Of a DNA stretch of 64,000 bases, positions 37,326-49,800 are shown in pieces (within the stretch, counting starts at the first letter, position 1; every line of letters begins with the position of its first letter). The notes under the pieces were generated by a model. That model had not been told where the DNA came from and ran no database searches. It saw only the letters and a list, made by a program, of their open reading frames with translations. Made by a program: the position numbers and the translations under genes. Source of the DNA: Ctenosaura bakeri (Eukaryota > Chordata > Lepidosauria > Squamata > Iguanidae). The stretch is taken from the NCBI GenBank assembly GCA_948474755.1, contig CAOLHI010000150.1:1054001-1118000 (forward strand), given 5' to 3'.

Positions 37326-37744
37326 GGCCCTTTTCGCACAGCATTTGCCATGTGAATGGGTCTCTCGAGCATCGCAGGAATGTGAGCAGTGGTTCTCACG
37401 ACACACTCACAATCATGTGATGCTCCAGGGACTGGCAGGCACCGCTCGTGCACTTTTTCATTTTTGGCTTTGAGCCAAAAATGGTGTGCAGTCACGCATT
37501 GCTCCAGGGCCCCACACACACTTGCTGTGCGTGTGGAGCTCTGGAGCCATGGCGGTTGCGCTTCCTGCCCCAGCACAGCCTGGGAAACTCCCAGGCTGCA
37601 CTGTGGAAGGAAGAGGAGGGGCTCTCGCGTGAGTGGGTGGCAGCTGCAGAGCTTAAGGAACTGGGATGCAATAGTCTCGTGCTGGAGGCTGCTCATGTGA
37701 TCCTCGCACCCCAGCTCCATGAAAAGGTGTGTTGTGGAAGGGCC
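37326..37744. mobile_element. non-autonomous DNA element (419 bp)
   Basis: The inverted ends are GGCCCTTTTCGCACAGCA and GTGTGTTGTGGAAGGGCC. The interior is GC-rich and similar to 6353-6525 (CTTCCTGCCCCAG...GGAAGAGG). The flanks TTT/TAT give only weak support for a 3-bp duplication. Frames of 103-150 codons on both strands are chance products of GC-rich DNA. Confidence 0.7.
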
Positions 37745-40700
37745 TATGTCATTCATTTGAAAGCTCAAGGTAGGTAAGCCTTAGGATATATGCCACTATG
37801 TGAAGCCCTTTACTCTTATTCACATGCTGTCGTCACAGCCTGTTAGTGACTAGTACAAAATAATAAGTTAATCTTTACCTAATAACAAAGATAAAATTAC
37901 ATTTCATTATAATTTTAATTTATTGAGGTGTTAATGCCATTCTTGGATGGTGATGGCAATATTTCAGTTATTTTTATTTCTATTTTGTGCCCTTACAATA
38001 TAGTGAAAGCAGAATATCATATAATTCTATAGTTCACGTGTAGTGTTGTACCTCATATTGCTGAAGAAAAAACATGCGGCTTTCTTTTTAAAAAAAAAGA
38101 TAACTAAAACAGTGACTATTTTAGTTACTTTTGGAAAAGCAAAGACTTACTTTTTAAAAAATTATAACTCATGTTGTGACCTAATTGGGGTGAGTGGGCT
38201 TGGAACTATAACTGTAAACAACTACTCTTGGAAGATAATTCCCCAAGCTTTGGTTATAATACCCTATTGAAGAATGATGCATGAATACTTATTGATGTGT
38301 ATTTATTTACATTCATGTGCATTAGAAGAAAGAAGCATCCACTCCCCACTTTTATTCATAAAATGTTTTGTTTTGCTTTGGTTAGGATCCAGGCAGGAGG
38401 ACTGAGCTCAAAGAGCTGAAACTTTTTAATGTTAACATAAATAGAGTTTTAAAATATCGTCTTTGCAATCTCCTTGAAAACAATAAAAGGGCCAAAGAGG
38501 GACAATGATTTCTCAGACAGGTTCCAGAAACTGGGACCATCCCTACTTAATAAGGAACAGTGAGCATATATCAGTTATTAGGGAGGGTGGTTTAAAGAGT
38601 GACTTCACAGCATACTAATCAGAATTTGCAGCCTTCTTGCCTTTAGTTCTCAAAGTTATACAGGGATTATTGTTTTCTTTTGTTTCTCTTTGTAGTCTGT
38701 GGTTTGCGAGATTTTGTTGATATTAATAAATTGTACCTGGTTGCTTTTGCCCTACTTAGTTCATAATGTTCCTTATTTTTATTTGTTAGACACAGATTTT
38801 GCTTTTTTCTTCTTATTACTTGCCATTCATTTTTAATGCCACATACCAAATTATCTTTTAGATTCTCTTTTTTTACCTTTTGATTTCTCATATTTAATGA
38901 CACACGCGATTGTCTGATTTCTTTTTTCCCTCCAGAAACCTGTCACTAGTCTGTATTTAGCTATCTTGAATTAACTTTCATCTTTTCTCATTTGAATTAT
39001 CTAAGCCCTGTTGTATCGCTCTGCATTGTTCCTTGTTATTTACCCTGACATTCTCCTCAGATACATCTTCCTACTTAAAAAAAAACCAACAACTTTGCTC
39101 TTTGTTTTTAATTTCCACATCAGATTTGCACTTATATAAACTTTCTATTATTATGGCTAACCTCAGATGAGAAACTTTATGACAGTGGCCCTCAGAAACT
39201 TGTCTAAAGCTAGACCCGAAGCAGATTACTTCTTGATCAAGTTTATTGCATTACACAATTCTTTCCTCTCACTCAGCAAGCAAAGTGCCCAAACTTCAAG
39301 AATTCTCTTTTTCAATACAGGTTGCCAACATGGTAGAAGATAATGAGACAACCTGATGAGCGGATTGATTTTCTTTTTACATGAGGCAGTGAAAAGATGC
39401 ATATCATTTACATGTACTATATGGTGGGAACTCTACATAATTTAAAAATATTTTTGCTTCACAACTCTCAGCTTGTTTGAAGCCTTGGTTATCTATTAAG
39501 CTGTATGACTGGTTTTGCTAAAATAATTTGATGGGGTTTTTAAAGTCACCATTGTCAACAGTAACTGTCAGAAATCTATTAATTTGAAAATGAATGCATT
39601 CCCTCCCAAGTGCACCCACCTCAGCTACTCCTGCTGTGATGTATTTCCTTTGATGGGCCTGTCAGCACATTATCTCTTGTAACAGCAGAAAATTCAAGAT
39701 TTCATTGCATTTTCAAGGGTTTCCAAGATGGTGTGAAATAGTCCTAGTGCTGAATTAGGCAAACAGGAGAATCACATGCTGAATCTCCAAGCCAGAAGAA
39801 TGTTTTGATTGTACTGTTAAAAAAATATTAAAATATTGAGACCAGTCCTGTTACCAGTGGAATAGGTAAGGTGAAACATTGATCATTTTAGTGGTAGGAG
39901 CACAATACATAAACCTGCCAAGCACTGTTGGCTTTACTGTGTTTTCACCTCTGCAGCTTCCTGTCCTTGCCAATCCTCAGATCTGCCTGGAGTCAAAATA
40001 CAATACAGCCTATGTGCTGTTCAGCTGTCCCTCTGAAAATATTGGCTGGTGTTCTTTGAGTGACATACAATGGTGTGAGCCCAACTTACATCATTGTGAA
40101 TCCTTTTATTTTGGTCGTAGCAGTGGTCAGAATTCTCTACTGACCTCATGCAAAGAGCAAGCTCTCCAATCCACTTTTTAGCTGAAGAAGTCCCTTCTTA
40201 ACAGCCATTTAGTGATTAGTAGAGAACAGTGGGCATTGGAGAAACTACTAACAATGTCTCTATAGACAGACATAGAATCATTATATCATCCTCTGAGAGT
40301 TTAGCAGGTGGTCCAGTCAATATTGGCCTCTCTCCTCCTTGCTTCTTAACTTGGCTATTGGGATGGCACTAAAATCTCAAGAACTATGGGATTTCACTTC
40401 TGTAATCTTTGGACTTCTGGAGATTGAGGTGGCAGCTGTTGTCTGCATCCAGCTACAGGCAGATAGTCAGTTGCTTTGCTGATACCCACTGCTCTCCACT
40501 TGTCACTAAATTGCAGTGAAGATGGGGAGCCTACAACCAAAAGTTATTTTTTGGAGGGGGGCACTGAGGATAAGGGAGTGACATAGCATAGTACCATTTA
40601 CAGACGTTTTATGCAAGATTCTCTGCTGTGCAGTGTCTTAGCCATTGTGAGTGATACAAAACATCATACAGCTTGTGACTCATAAGCTTAGGGTGCCTTG

Positions 40701-40880
40701 GTCCACTCCCAGGACCACTGCAATGGCTCTGAGAGTACTTGCAGTATATCAGTCTTCAAGCATTCCACAGTTTTGCCACAAGTAGGATACTTATGCTGAT
40801 CTTAGCAGAGGAAAACTTCAGCACAAGGTGCTAAGGCACAGAAGAAAAGCCTGTGCATTTTGTTCATTCAATGACAGGGG
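37745..40880. other. non-coding DNA, possible conserved element at 39480-39720
   Basis: No gene seen; the frame 39879-40181 (100 codons) matches nothing I know. The stretch 39480-39720 is repeat-free and compositionally complex, with a TTAATTTGAAAATGAATGCATT segment and a CCTTTGATG (TCF/LEF-like) motif. It could be a conserved regulatory element. This is inference. Confidence 0.35.
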
Positions 40881-40884
40881 CTAT

Positions 40885-41786
40885 TGTTACCCTGATTTCT
40901 GGGGTCCCGGGAGGGACACCTAAATGTGTTCACAATGAGGAAGGGAATTAGCAGAGCACAAGCTAGTAATAGGAGAGGCAGGGCAACCTAGCGAGATCTT
41001 GAACCCAATGTCTATAGGGTCAGGCAGAGTGAAGGAGCAAACAGAGGTAAATAATAATATTGTTTTCATTGATGTACAGCACAGTCAAACACATGTATGC
41101 AACACACTCACACAGAGAACTATTGAAATGAAGGTAGGAGTTGGATAGAGGGATTTTAAGAGGAGGTTTTGTATGGGAAATACTACACCTTTCCTGAAGC
41201 CCGGATAGTGTGAAGAGAAAGTGGAGTGGAGATTCTCAGCACGTGGAGTTGAGGGGAAGGCTCACCAAACGAAGCGACAGCAAGGCTGGATGGAAGCCAG
41301 GAGTGATCCAAAGAAGCACTCAAAGTCAGGGGGGTCTTATAGCAGAAAATGTGGCCATAGGCTAGTCTGTTCCCGGGGATAACAATGGGTTTCGGACTGG
41401 AGACAAAGCCTCCGAAAGGTCAGTATTTTACATGATTGAGTTATGACCAAGTTGTCAATAGAGTAGACAGTATGCAAACGCGGAGTGCTTGACAGTTGAG
41501 TATTCGGCTCGTCAAGCTGCCTGCTCGGGGCAGGGAGTCCTTTGTAAGTAGCGTGCATACATAATGGATCTTAAAGAGGGTACTTGCTTTGAGGTCTCCT
41601 AAAGCGGCAGTCTGGCTATTACTGGCCTGCCTGTTTTGAATGGTTCAGCTATTTGTGGCCATGCCTGTGTGTGTGCTTGCCTGGGGGCCTCGCAAGCACA
41701 TGGAGAGGAATGGGTGAAGAAGGCAAATTATTGATATCAAATGATATCTGATATCTCACAAGTCTGGGCTAGAAACTATGGTAACA
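40885..41786 (-). mobile_element. solo LTR copy 5 (902 bp, TSD CTAT)
   Basis: On the plus strand it begins TGTTACCCTG and ends ATGGTAACA, flanked by CTAT at 40881-40884 and 41787-41790. It is closely similar to copy 4 throughout. The minus strand has a TATA-like CTATAAGA at about 41336-41343. The poly(A) signal has decayed to AATGAA (near 41066). No internal region is present. Confidence 0.92.
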
Positions 41787-41790
41787 CTAT

Positions 41791-42668
41791 CATCTGTGCA
41801 AGTAAGGCTAGCACTCGTGGTGGGGTTCTAGAGCATCATCTTTGTGAACTAGGGATGTAAACCTTTGACTATTTCATCTTTGCATTATAGCAAAGATAGT
41901 TGTAGTAGCTTCTGGATTGCTCTGGGAGAAAACAAATATTCCTTCACAGTGTTCTCCCATATTTAAACTTCCTAAAGTGTTGCAGAGGAGTTATTCTATG
42001 AGAAAAACCCACATTTTGGTGGAAAGACCTGTTTTGTGCACACACACACACACACACACACACAAAACACAAAGTTTCCTGCATAGGAAAGTGTTGTCTG
42101 GTCAGGTAACCTATTTTTTGAGTGGAAAACAGGTGGGTTTGTGTGGGTGTAGGGAGTTTGCACTCCAAAAAAGTGTTTTACTCAAAACATAATTCCTCCA
42201 CAATGCTTTGGAATGTTGAGTATCAGGAGAAAATTGCATAAAATTCTCCTTGGAATATTATTCTTCACAATAGGGTTTCTTAATGATCAGGAAAACTGTT
42301 TTTCAACCTGCAAATGGATAATTATGAATTTTCTTTCCATCCCCGTTGCCCAGTTACCAGTGGTCAAGATTTATCTTTTGCTGTTATCATCGGTAACTAC
42401 CGTCAAATTATCTTAAAGCAAATGAAAAACCTCAAAGTCACTCTGTCATGAACAGCCCTGCTCAGGTCCTGCAGACTCAGGGCACCAGCTTCCTTAACTG
42501 TGTCTATTCATCTGTAATGTGGTCTTCCTTTTTTCCTTACCAAAGATTATGGTATTTTCTATTGAATCGTGCTGTCTTATGATATGTCCAAAGTACAAAA
42601 GTTTCAGTTTAGTCGTCTTCACTTCTAGAGACAGCTCTGGCTTGATTTGCTCTAGAACACATTTATTT
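41791..42668. other. non-coding DNA with CA microsatellite
   Basis: (CA)n at 42039-42064. GGGATGTAAA at 41852 and GAAAA-rich words downstream may mark an old interspersed repeat. No gene seen. Confidence 0.4.
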
Positions 42669-43300
42669 GGGCTTCTCCGCACTATACTGTTATGATGCTA
42701 CTACTCCACTTTCAACATCTTGTGGAATTCTGGGGTTTGCAGTTTACTGAGGCCAAAAACTTCTCTGGGTGAGAAATCTAAGGCTCTTTCCACATGGGGG
42801 TTAAAAAAATGGTGTAAAGCGACCTCTGATGGAGGTCGTCTACACCGTAAAGTGGATTGGGGTGGACTACTTTTGCGTAGTTCCACACCCCAATCCGCGC
42901 TAGGGTGACCGGAAGTGGTGGCGCCGTGTGCTTTTTAAAAACCACTTTTCATTAGGTTTTTAAAAAGCATGGAGCGTGCAGCCCCGTGCAGCCGCGTGCA
43001 GCCCTGTCACAGCGCCCGGTGTAGATTTGCAGGCGTGCGCAAGGGCGCACCTGCAGATCTGCCAGGGGCGGGCTTCCAGCTGGTGAGCTTCTCTGGTTGG
43101 TGGAGAGCCTCCGCCAGCCACAAGCCGCCATTTTGAGCGCCGCGGGATGCCGCGGGATGCCAACGAGTGTGGAGCAGCAAAAACGTGCTGCTCCATGTGG
43201 CGATGGACTTACCTGGTTTCAGGTAAGCTCCGTTTTAGCGTGTTTTCGCCCATTTCTTCCTCCCCATGTGGAAAGGGCCTAAATTGCCCTCTCTAAACTT
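42669..43300. mobile_element. palindromic MITE (family of 63044), split by a Harbinger-like element
   Basis: The left arm (GGCTTCTCCGCACTATACTG, CCACTTTCAACATCTTGTGGAATTCTGGGGTTTGCAGTTTACTGAGG) matches 63044-63242. It is interrupted after GAGAAATCTAA by the element 42782-43279 and resumes as TAAATTGCCC. The right arm is truncated. Confidence 0.75.
42782..43279 (+). mobile_element. Harbinger-like GC-rich element, copy B (498 bp, TSD TAA)
   Basis: The ends are GGCTCTTTCCACATGGGG and CCCCATGTGGAAAGGGCC, an 18-bp inverted repeat with one mismatch. TAA flanks both sides (42779-42781 and 43280-43282), a 3-bp duplication typical of PIF/Harbinger. An internal palindrome GACCTCTGATGGAGGTC lies near 42821-42837. 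It is the same family as copy A at 21281, in the opposite orientation. Pre-integration sequence is confirmed by the related MITE, which reads GAATTCTAAATGCCC across the site. Confidence 0.88.
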
Positions 43301-44796
43301 CAAACCCTCCTGTTTCATTTCTTGTTCCTAGGCCAAATTTTCCTACAGTCTGCAGAAAGTAATATTGCAGGAGGGCAGGAAGTCAGGCAGTGTTACCAAG
43401 GAAGTTGTCTTAATTCTGCTAGTGCGCACATGGTTGCTAAAGTCAACCCTCCTTTAAAAAAAGAAAAAAAAGAATGAGCAATTCTCTCCAAAGAAGTTGG
43501 AATGGCATCAAGAAGACCAAATGGGATAACAAGAGAAAAAAACAAATGAGTCTGATTAGAAGGGCAGGGAACAGTACCAAAAGAGAAGGGCAAAATTGGG
43601 CCCCAATGGTAATGGTAATGGTAATGTTACTGCCAAGAGTCCACCAAATGTAGAGCCAAACTTGAAAAAGCATGTCACCTGATAAAAGTTAGTTTGAGAA
43701 GTGTATTAACTGTATTTTGTTTGTATTTGTTGTCAGTTGCCTCTTCTCTCATGGCAGAAGAGAGGTTGAATGTTAATAAATTGTTACATAGCAAATGAGA
43801 GAACAACTGAGGGCCTCTGTATATATACCGGTACATAAGTGTGTATACATACACATTGTTAAAATAGTAGGAGGCTGTGGTGGAAGAGCCATGAGCACTA
43901 CTTCCTTAATGTTCCTAGGAAAATTTCCTGGTAAATTCTTTTTCTTAGGGAAACTATGGGCTCAATAAATGAATATTCTTCAGACTTGCCAAATACACTG
44001 AGGCTGCCTTTCTCAACACTGGGTTTGATGGTCCATTAGTATGTTAACCTATATCTCCATATGTGCTAAAATTGCAAATAACATAAAATATTACAAAATC
44101 TATATATTTCCAGTGGGCTTGTTCTGAAGGAAACCAATCCCATGTAAGTACTATCATGCTGGAACTCAGAGAAGTGAGCAGGCATAAATATGTGTGTGTG
44201 TGTGTAAAACAATGGTAACAGCTAGAAGATAAAAGAACTAAAATCTAGCAAGAATGGGAGCAACAAAATGTGAGAAGAAAGCAGATGAACACTGTACACC
44301 TAAGAGAGGGAAGAGATAAGCCACTGGCCCTTAGAAAACCATAGATAACATGATCAAGTTTGGACAGAAGCAATTAATTACCAAAAAAAAAAAAAAAAGG
44401 CTGAAGGGATTTAAATACATAGAAATGAAATAAATGTGATTTAAAAATGTGAAGAAGAAGGCATGGCAACAATGATAAAGTTCAACAAAAAGACAGAGCA
44501 TAGCTAAGACAGTTTGTATAACAAAAATGGAAGAAAAGAATAGGTAAAAACATTAAAAGTAGGCAGAATGCACACAGATTTGGAATTTCCCCTTGAAAAG
44601 TAAAAAAGTAAAAATATGAGTCAAAACTATGTTCCATTCATGATGAAGCTTTTGGGAGGCAGAGAGTTTTCTTTGAAATGACTTCCTTTACACTGCAGCC
44701 TATTTTTATCAACCCAAAATATATCTTAAATTCTGGTGTGTGGGTTGTTGTTTTTTTGTCAGTTTAGGTTATTGAAAATATGTGTTTTTAGTTTTG
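43301..44796. other. non-coding DNA with short tandem repeats
   Basis: (AATGGT)n at 43605-43626, a TG run near 44190-44203 and a 16-base A run at 44383-44398. No gene seen. Confidence 0.45.
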
Positions 44797-45020
44797 TTTA
44801 TGTGTGCCCTTCAGGTTGTTTCTGACTTATGTCAAGCCTAAGGTGAACCAACCACAGAGTTTTTGTGGCAAGATTTTTCAGAGAAAGTTACCTTTGGCCT
44901 TTCTCTGAGACTGAGAGAGTATGACTTGCCCAAGGTCTTTCAGTAATATTCCATGGTCAAGTGGGGAGTCAAACCTTGGTCTCCATGGTAGAGACTTTCT
45001 GTGCAAACTACACACCCAGG
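44797..45020 (-). repeat. Sauria-type SINE, antisense, near full length
   Basis: It reads as the reverse complement of the SINE at 59680-59911: GTGTGCCCTTCAGGTTG, TTTCTGACTTATG, TTTTTGTGGCAAGATTTTTCAGAG, GACTTGCCCAAGGTCTTTCAGTA and the B-box region GTCAAACCTTGGTCTCC (GGTTTGAC on the minus strand). It is moderately diverged. Confidence 0.85.
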
Positions 45021-45117
45021 TTAATTTTCATCTATCTAAAATTAAGCTAATGCTGCTCCCTGAGCGTGAGTCAAGAGTCCAAGCCTGCATGTCCTCTCTC
45101 AGTCAGGGTGGCACAGT

Positions 45118-45700
45118 TGATAACAAAGAAACTGAATAGCTTAGAGCTCATTACTTACTTTTATTCAGTAAGCACAAGGCCATAAATAGAGTCCAACAGA
45201 ATTCCAAGACAAGTTAGTCCAAATTCAGTTAGTGTATTCCAAAGTCTGGAATGGAGTTCAGCAATATATCTAGCAGTCAAGAAGGTCAGATAAGCTCTGA
45301 CAACTCCTGGAGAGGAAGGGCAGCACTTACATAAGTCAGCAGCCTAACGCAGCTGCTGCCTGAGTAATTGCTGTCAGCTATAAATCCTCTGAGGTCAATG
45401 CAGGCTATCTCTTTGCTGTCTGTGCTTGGCAAAGGTGAGTACAGGCAAGTTATCTTCTGTTTCTGAAGGGGCAGGACTCTCTGCTGGAGCTGGCACTGCA
45501 TCATGTTCTGTTTGTGGCACTGTAACCTCCTCTTGTACAGCAAGTCCTGGCATGTCCCCTGTTTTGGACTTTGAATCAGAGTTCGTGTTCTGGAAGCAGG
45601 GCATGACATTGCATGATGATGGCATCATCAGAGCACACCAGCAATCATGAAGAGATTTTATCAGCTGCTGTTTTCTGGGTGCGGACAAGAGGCACACCAG
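45118..45700 (-). mobile_element. possible LTR fragment (poly(A) signal and TATA-like box)
   Basis: On the minus strand TTTATA at about 45379-45385 is followed by AATAAA at 45160-45165 and an end ...GTTATCA at 45118. The spacing fits an LTR. No target duplication was found and the upstream edge is unknown. It does not match the other LTR family. Confidence 0.35.
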
Positions 45701-45839
45701 ACAGAACAAAATATGCAGTTTCTTTTAAATTGCAACTGGAACCAAGAATTATATCTTCACATGCAGAACTATATCCAATTTGTCTGAAGGCCAAATTGGG
45801 TTTGAAATCCTTTCCTTCAATATGGGCTGATTAAGGAGT

Positions 45840-46610
45840 ACAAGTCAGCATTTAACATGCCCATTCTCCCTATACAAAAGTCAAACTCAGATGACTACCA
45901 CTTTATTCAGGATTTGTGAGCTGTGAACAACATCATCCAGACTACACATGCCATGGTCTTGAATTTCTGCATTCTGCTAGCCAGCTTGCCAGCTTGAGCC
46001 AAATATTTCACTGTGTTAGACTTAAAGGATGTCTTCTTTTATACTCCTTGAGATAAGGATAGTCAGGACATCTTTGCCTTTGAGTGGGAGGACCTGGAGA
46101 CACAGAAGCAGAGCCAAATGAAGTAGCAAATTTGTCCTCAAGGTTACAAGGATAGCCTCACTCTCTTTGGGATAGCGGGTTAGGATTCCACACATGGTTC
46201 CACACTGCCCCCGGTACCATTCTGCAATATGTAGATCACCTTTTGATGGCTACAGAGACCAAGGAACACTGTACTACTTGTACTATTAAGCTGTTTAACC
46301 ACTTGGGTGGTTGTAGAATGGTTGTAGTATGTTGTTGTAGAATGTCCAAAAAGAAAGTCCAAATTGTACAGGAAGAAGTGATGTTTAGTTTTGAAGTCTT
46401 ACAGGGCAGAAAGCTTTGGAATGGGAGAGAAAGCAAGCCATTCACATCATAGCAGTTCCCAAAACCAAGGGGCAATTGAGTGGATTTTTGGGGAATGCAG
46501 GGTTCTGCTGCATTTGGATTCCCAACTTCAGCCTAATTACCAGGCCCGTTTTTGAAGCCACATAGGGAGGATATAAATTGTCCCTAAGTGGACTACAGAA
46601 TACAGAACTG
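45840..46610 (+). pseudogene. endogenous gammaretrovirus-like pol, RT part (decayed)
   Basis: Old retroviral pol relic. Reverse transcriptase landmarks can be read in pieces over several frames: a VLDLKDVFF-type block near 46014 and the catalytic box near 46225. The box reads YVDH, so the second catalytic Asp of the usual YVDD is lost. Several stops and shifts make it non-functional. The sequence breaks at 46610, where a solo LTR with a 4-bp duplication (ACTG) is inserted, and resumes at 52773. I saw no gag or env beside it. Confidence 0.8.
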
Positions 46611-46732
46611 TGTTACCCTGTTTACTGGGGGTCCCAGGAGGGACACCTAAATAACCTTACAATTACACAAGATAGGGAAATTAGTCAAGAGCACTGGTTG
46701 GCACTACGAGAGGCAGGATAATGCAGCAGGAT

Positions 46733-46745
46733 CTTGTAACCCAAT
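46733..46745. repeat. LINE target duplication CTTGTAACCCAAT (pair at 51985-51997)
   Basis: The 13-bp perfect direct repeat flanks the LINE. Related LTRs carry the site once (TTTTACCCAATGTCTACGGGGTCAGG in copy 4), which confirms it. Confidence 0.93.
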
Positions 46746-46873
46746 TTTTTTGGACAGACAGACAGACACTTTATTTCGGTCATTGACCAATAAAACAATA
46801 ATAAATACAGAATAAATACATAAAAAACTAACAAAAACAAATAGCAAAATTACAAAATTAAAAACGGCTCGCA
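46746..46873 (-). other. LINE 3' UTR with (GTCT)n tail
   Basis: On the minus strand, GGTCAATGACCGAAATAAAG contains a poly(A) signal and a small palindrome (GGTCAATGACC). It is followed by four GTCT-type units and about 6-7 A. The tandem tail is probably the site read by the element's RT. Confidence 0.75.
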
Positions 46874-49800
46874 TCAGCCACTATTGCTATTATTAACCAT
46901 TTGAGAACGTATCTTACACATGATATAGAAAAACTTTGCTACTTTGAGCATAACAGTTTGCTCCTGATTATCCAGCAGATGGCGTAGATAGAAACCATCA
47001 GAATGTCCTGGGAATTGGGTTAATAGAGGAGTAATCAGCTCTTGACGAATGTCTCGGTAAAACTGACAATATAGGAGTACATGAATTGTAGTTTCTACCA
47101 CACCGGTATTGCAAGGGCAAAATCGCATATCATAAGGAATTTTCCTATATTTCCCTTCCAATATCGCTGTGGGAAGAACATTAAATCGAGCCAGTGTTAA
47201 GGCTCTCTTGAATTTGGGCACAGTGACGCAGTATAAGTATGCGGCTGGTCTAGAGATCATCAGTTGATTATTGGCAAGTGTATAGTTAGTAAAGGTAGCA
47301 ATTTCTATTTGACCTTCTATATCTAGTATCCTTTGTTTTACAATAGCTTTTGCTTGATCTAATCCTAATCCTAGGATATAATTGCTCGAAAGTCCACAAA
47401 GGTTCAACTTCTGAAGCACAGCTGTTTCCCATGAGGATTTATACTTATCGACCAGAATTAACTGGGTCAGTCCATTCTGATTATTGTGTAGCTTTAGCCA
47501 ATAGGTAAAGATGTTCAACCAGATACTTGATTCCAATTTACTGACTCCTGCCTCCCTTCGCAATACAGCATTTGGAACACATCGAGGAACCTGAAATATA
47601 TTCCTCAGAAACTTTGTTTGAACTCTTTCTAGACAGATCGTGTTACTATACATCCCCAGCTGAGCTCCATATAACAGTTGAGCTCGGGCTTTAGATGTAA
47701 ACAGTTTAATTGCAGCTGGGATGAACTGTGCTCCTTTACTGAAGTAATAATTTGAATGGCTACAGCAACTCTCTGTGCATTACTGGACACGTAATCTGAG
47801 TGGGCATTTCTACTTCCTGAAACTTGAAAAACTATCCCCAAATATTTAAAGATCTTAACCTGCTCAACTAATTGCCCTCCTAGGACCCAACTTCTTTGCT
47901 TAGGGTGTTTTGAAAAGGTAAGGATCTTAGTCTTGGTGTAATTTATTATTAATTCCTCTTCAGCACAGTACTGGATAAGTGATCTAAAGGCTCTCTTAAG
48001 GCCAACAGAGGTCAATGACAAGATTACTGCATCATCAGCATATAATAATAAATTAATATGCCTAAGAGCTAATTTAGGGGGATGGAAGGAAGAGTTACTC
48101 AGATAAGGAATCAATGAGTTTATATAATAGTTAAATAAGAGTGGAGCCAGGACACATCCCTGTCTGACTCCTTTCTTTACTTGTACTTCCTTAGTGACAT
48201 GTCCTTTATTGCCAAACCTGACCTTCAATCTGGTATTCTCATGAATTTTGATGAGCAACAGAAGTAAGCGCTTGTCTATTGTGGAATTTTTAAGTTTGAG
48301 CCATAATCTGGATCTAGATATTGAGTCAAATGCTGACTTAAAATCAATGAATGCTGCATACAGAGATTGACCAACTTGATGAGTGTACTTCTCTACGAGA
48401 TGTTGCAGTACCATTGCGCGATCTATTGTCGATCTACCTTCCCTAAAACCCACTTGTTCATCCCTCAAAATATCCTCAGTTTCCATCCAGTCTATTAATT
48501 TAACCTGTAGATGTTTAGCATACATTTTACTAATCTGACTTAACAGACTGATTGGGCGAAAATTTACAGGATCATCTCTATTACCTTTCTTATAAATTGG
48601 GATTATTATAGCTAAGCCCTAGTCTTTTGGAATCATAGCTGTACGGTCAATTACATTAAAAAGTGAGGTTAACACCGGGATCCACCAGTCTAGGTCATTT
48701 TTTATTATCTCATAGGTGATAAAATCAGCACCAGGTGCTTTCCCTGGTCTGAGTTGTTTAATTAAGTTCTTGATTTCTACACAAGAGACTGGAGGCCAGT
48801 ATGGAAGGGAAGATATATCCAGCTCCAATTCAATCATGGAGTATTCCTTTTCAGCATACATAGATCTAAAATGGTCTTCCCAGATATGGTCTGGAATCTG
48901 GGATGACGGACTATAAATATTTCTTGGGAAAGATGGTGCTACCACTCTCCAAAAGAGAGTGGAGTTATTTGTACTAGCTGCTGCTATCAGACGTTCCCAA
49001 GAAACGCGCATATTATCCCTTTTCTTCTGGCGGATCAGCTGTTTGTACTGTTTTTCCAGTCTCATGAGTTCTGATATTGAGCAAGAGTTAGTTTCCTCTT
49101 TATACAATTTGAAAAGTCGCTTTAAAGAATTCCAGGCTTCGTGGCACTCTTGATCAAACCACTCATGTCGTGTTCTTAATTTTTGCCCAACGAAATTACG
49201 TTGGGGAACAGTTAACAAAGACTGAATTAAAATGATTAAGTTGTTAAAACTATCCAATACCTCATCATCTGACTTTGGGCTTACTATTAATGAGTGAAGG
49301 CATTTAGCTGGTTCCCTTCCCAGGAAATCTGTAAATATTTCCGCTTGATGTGGTGACCATTTGGCACGTATAGGACAGAGGTCATCAGACATCACTGTAA
49401 TATGGCATGTAGGTACATACATCCTATCGAAGGCCTTCATACACAACATAACAGGGAAATGATCACTCTCAGGACGGCTGACAACTGAGAACTTAGACAG
49501 GTAGGGTATTAAACTCATTGAGATGCCAACATAGTCTAAAAGGGAGGGCTTACGACCAATCCAGTGAGTGTACTCAGCTGGATAATCATCACTTGTAGAC
49601 CCATTCAGAATCACCAAATTCAATTTGGAAAAAGTTTGCATTAAGCACAATCCTCTATAATCACTATATGTATCTTTAGACTGGCGGCACAGAAGGGGGG
49701 GTACAATTACAGGGGGTAAGTGTTGGCAATGAAATTTAGCAAAGAGCGATCTATCATCTGCTCCAGTTCTTGCATTAAAATCACCAGCCACTATGGTATG

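Noticed and set aside
37316..37777. Frames of 103-150 codons on both strands
   Set aside because: They fall inside a GC-rich non-autonomous DNA element. Open frames on both strands are a composition effect.
42039..42064. CA repeat as a Z-DNA regulatory site
   Set aside because: An ordinary microsatellite of about 13 units, with nothing around it that suggests a special role.
45395..45709. 104-codon minus-strand frame resembling a protein tail
   Set aside because: It overlaps a possible LTR and another long frame in a different phase. No motif supports coding.
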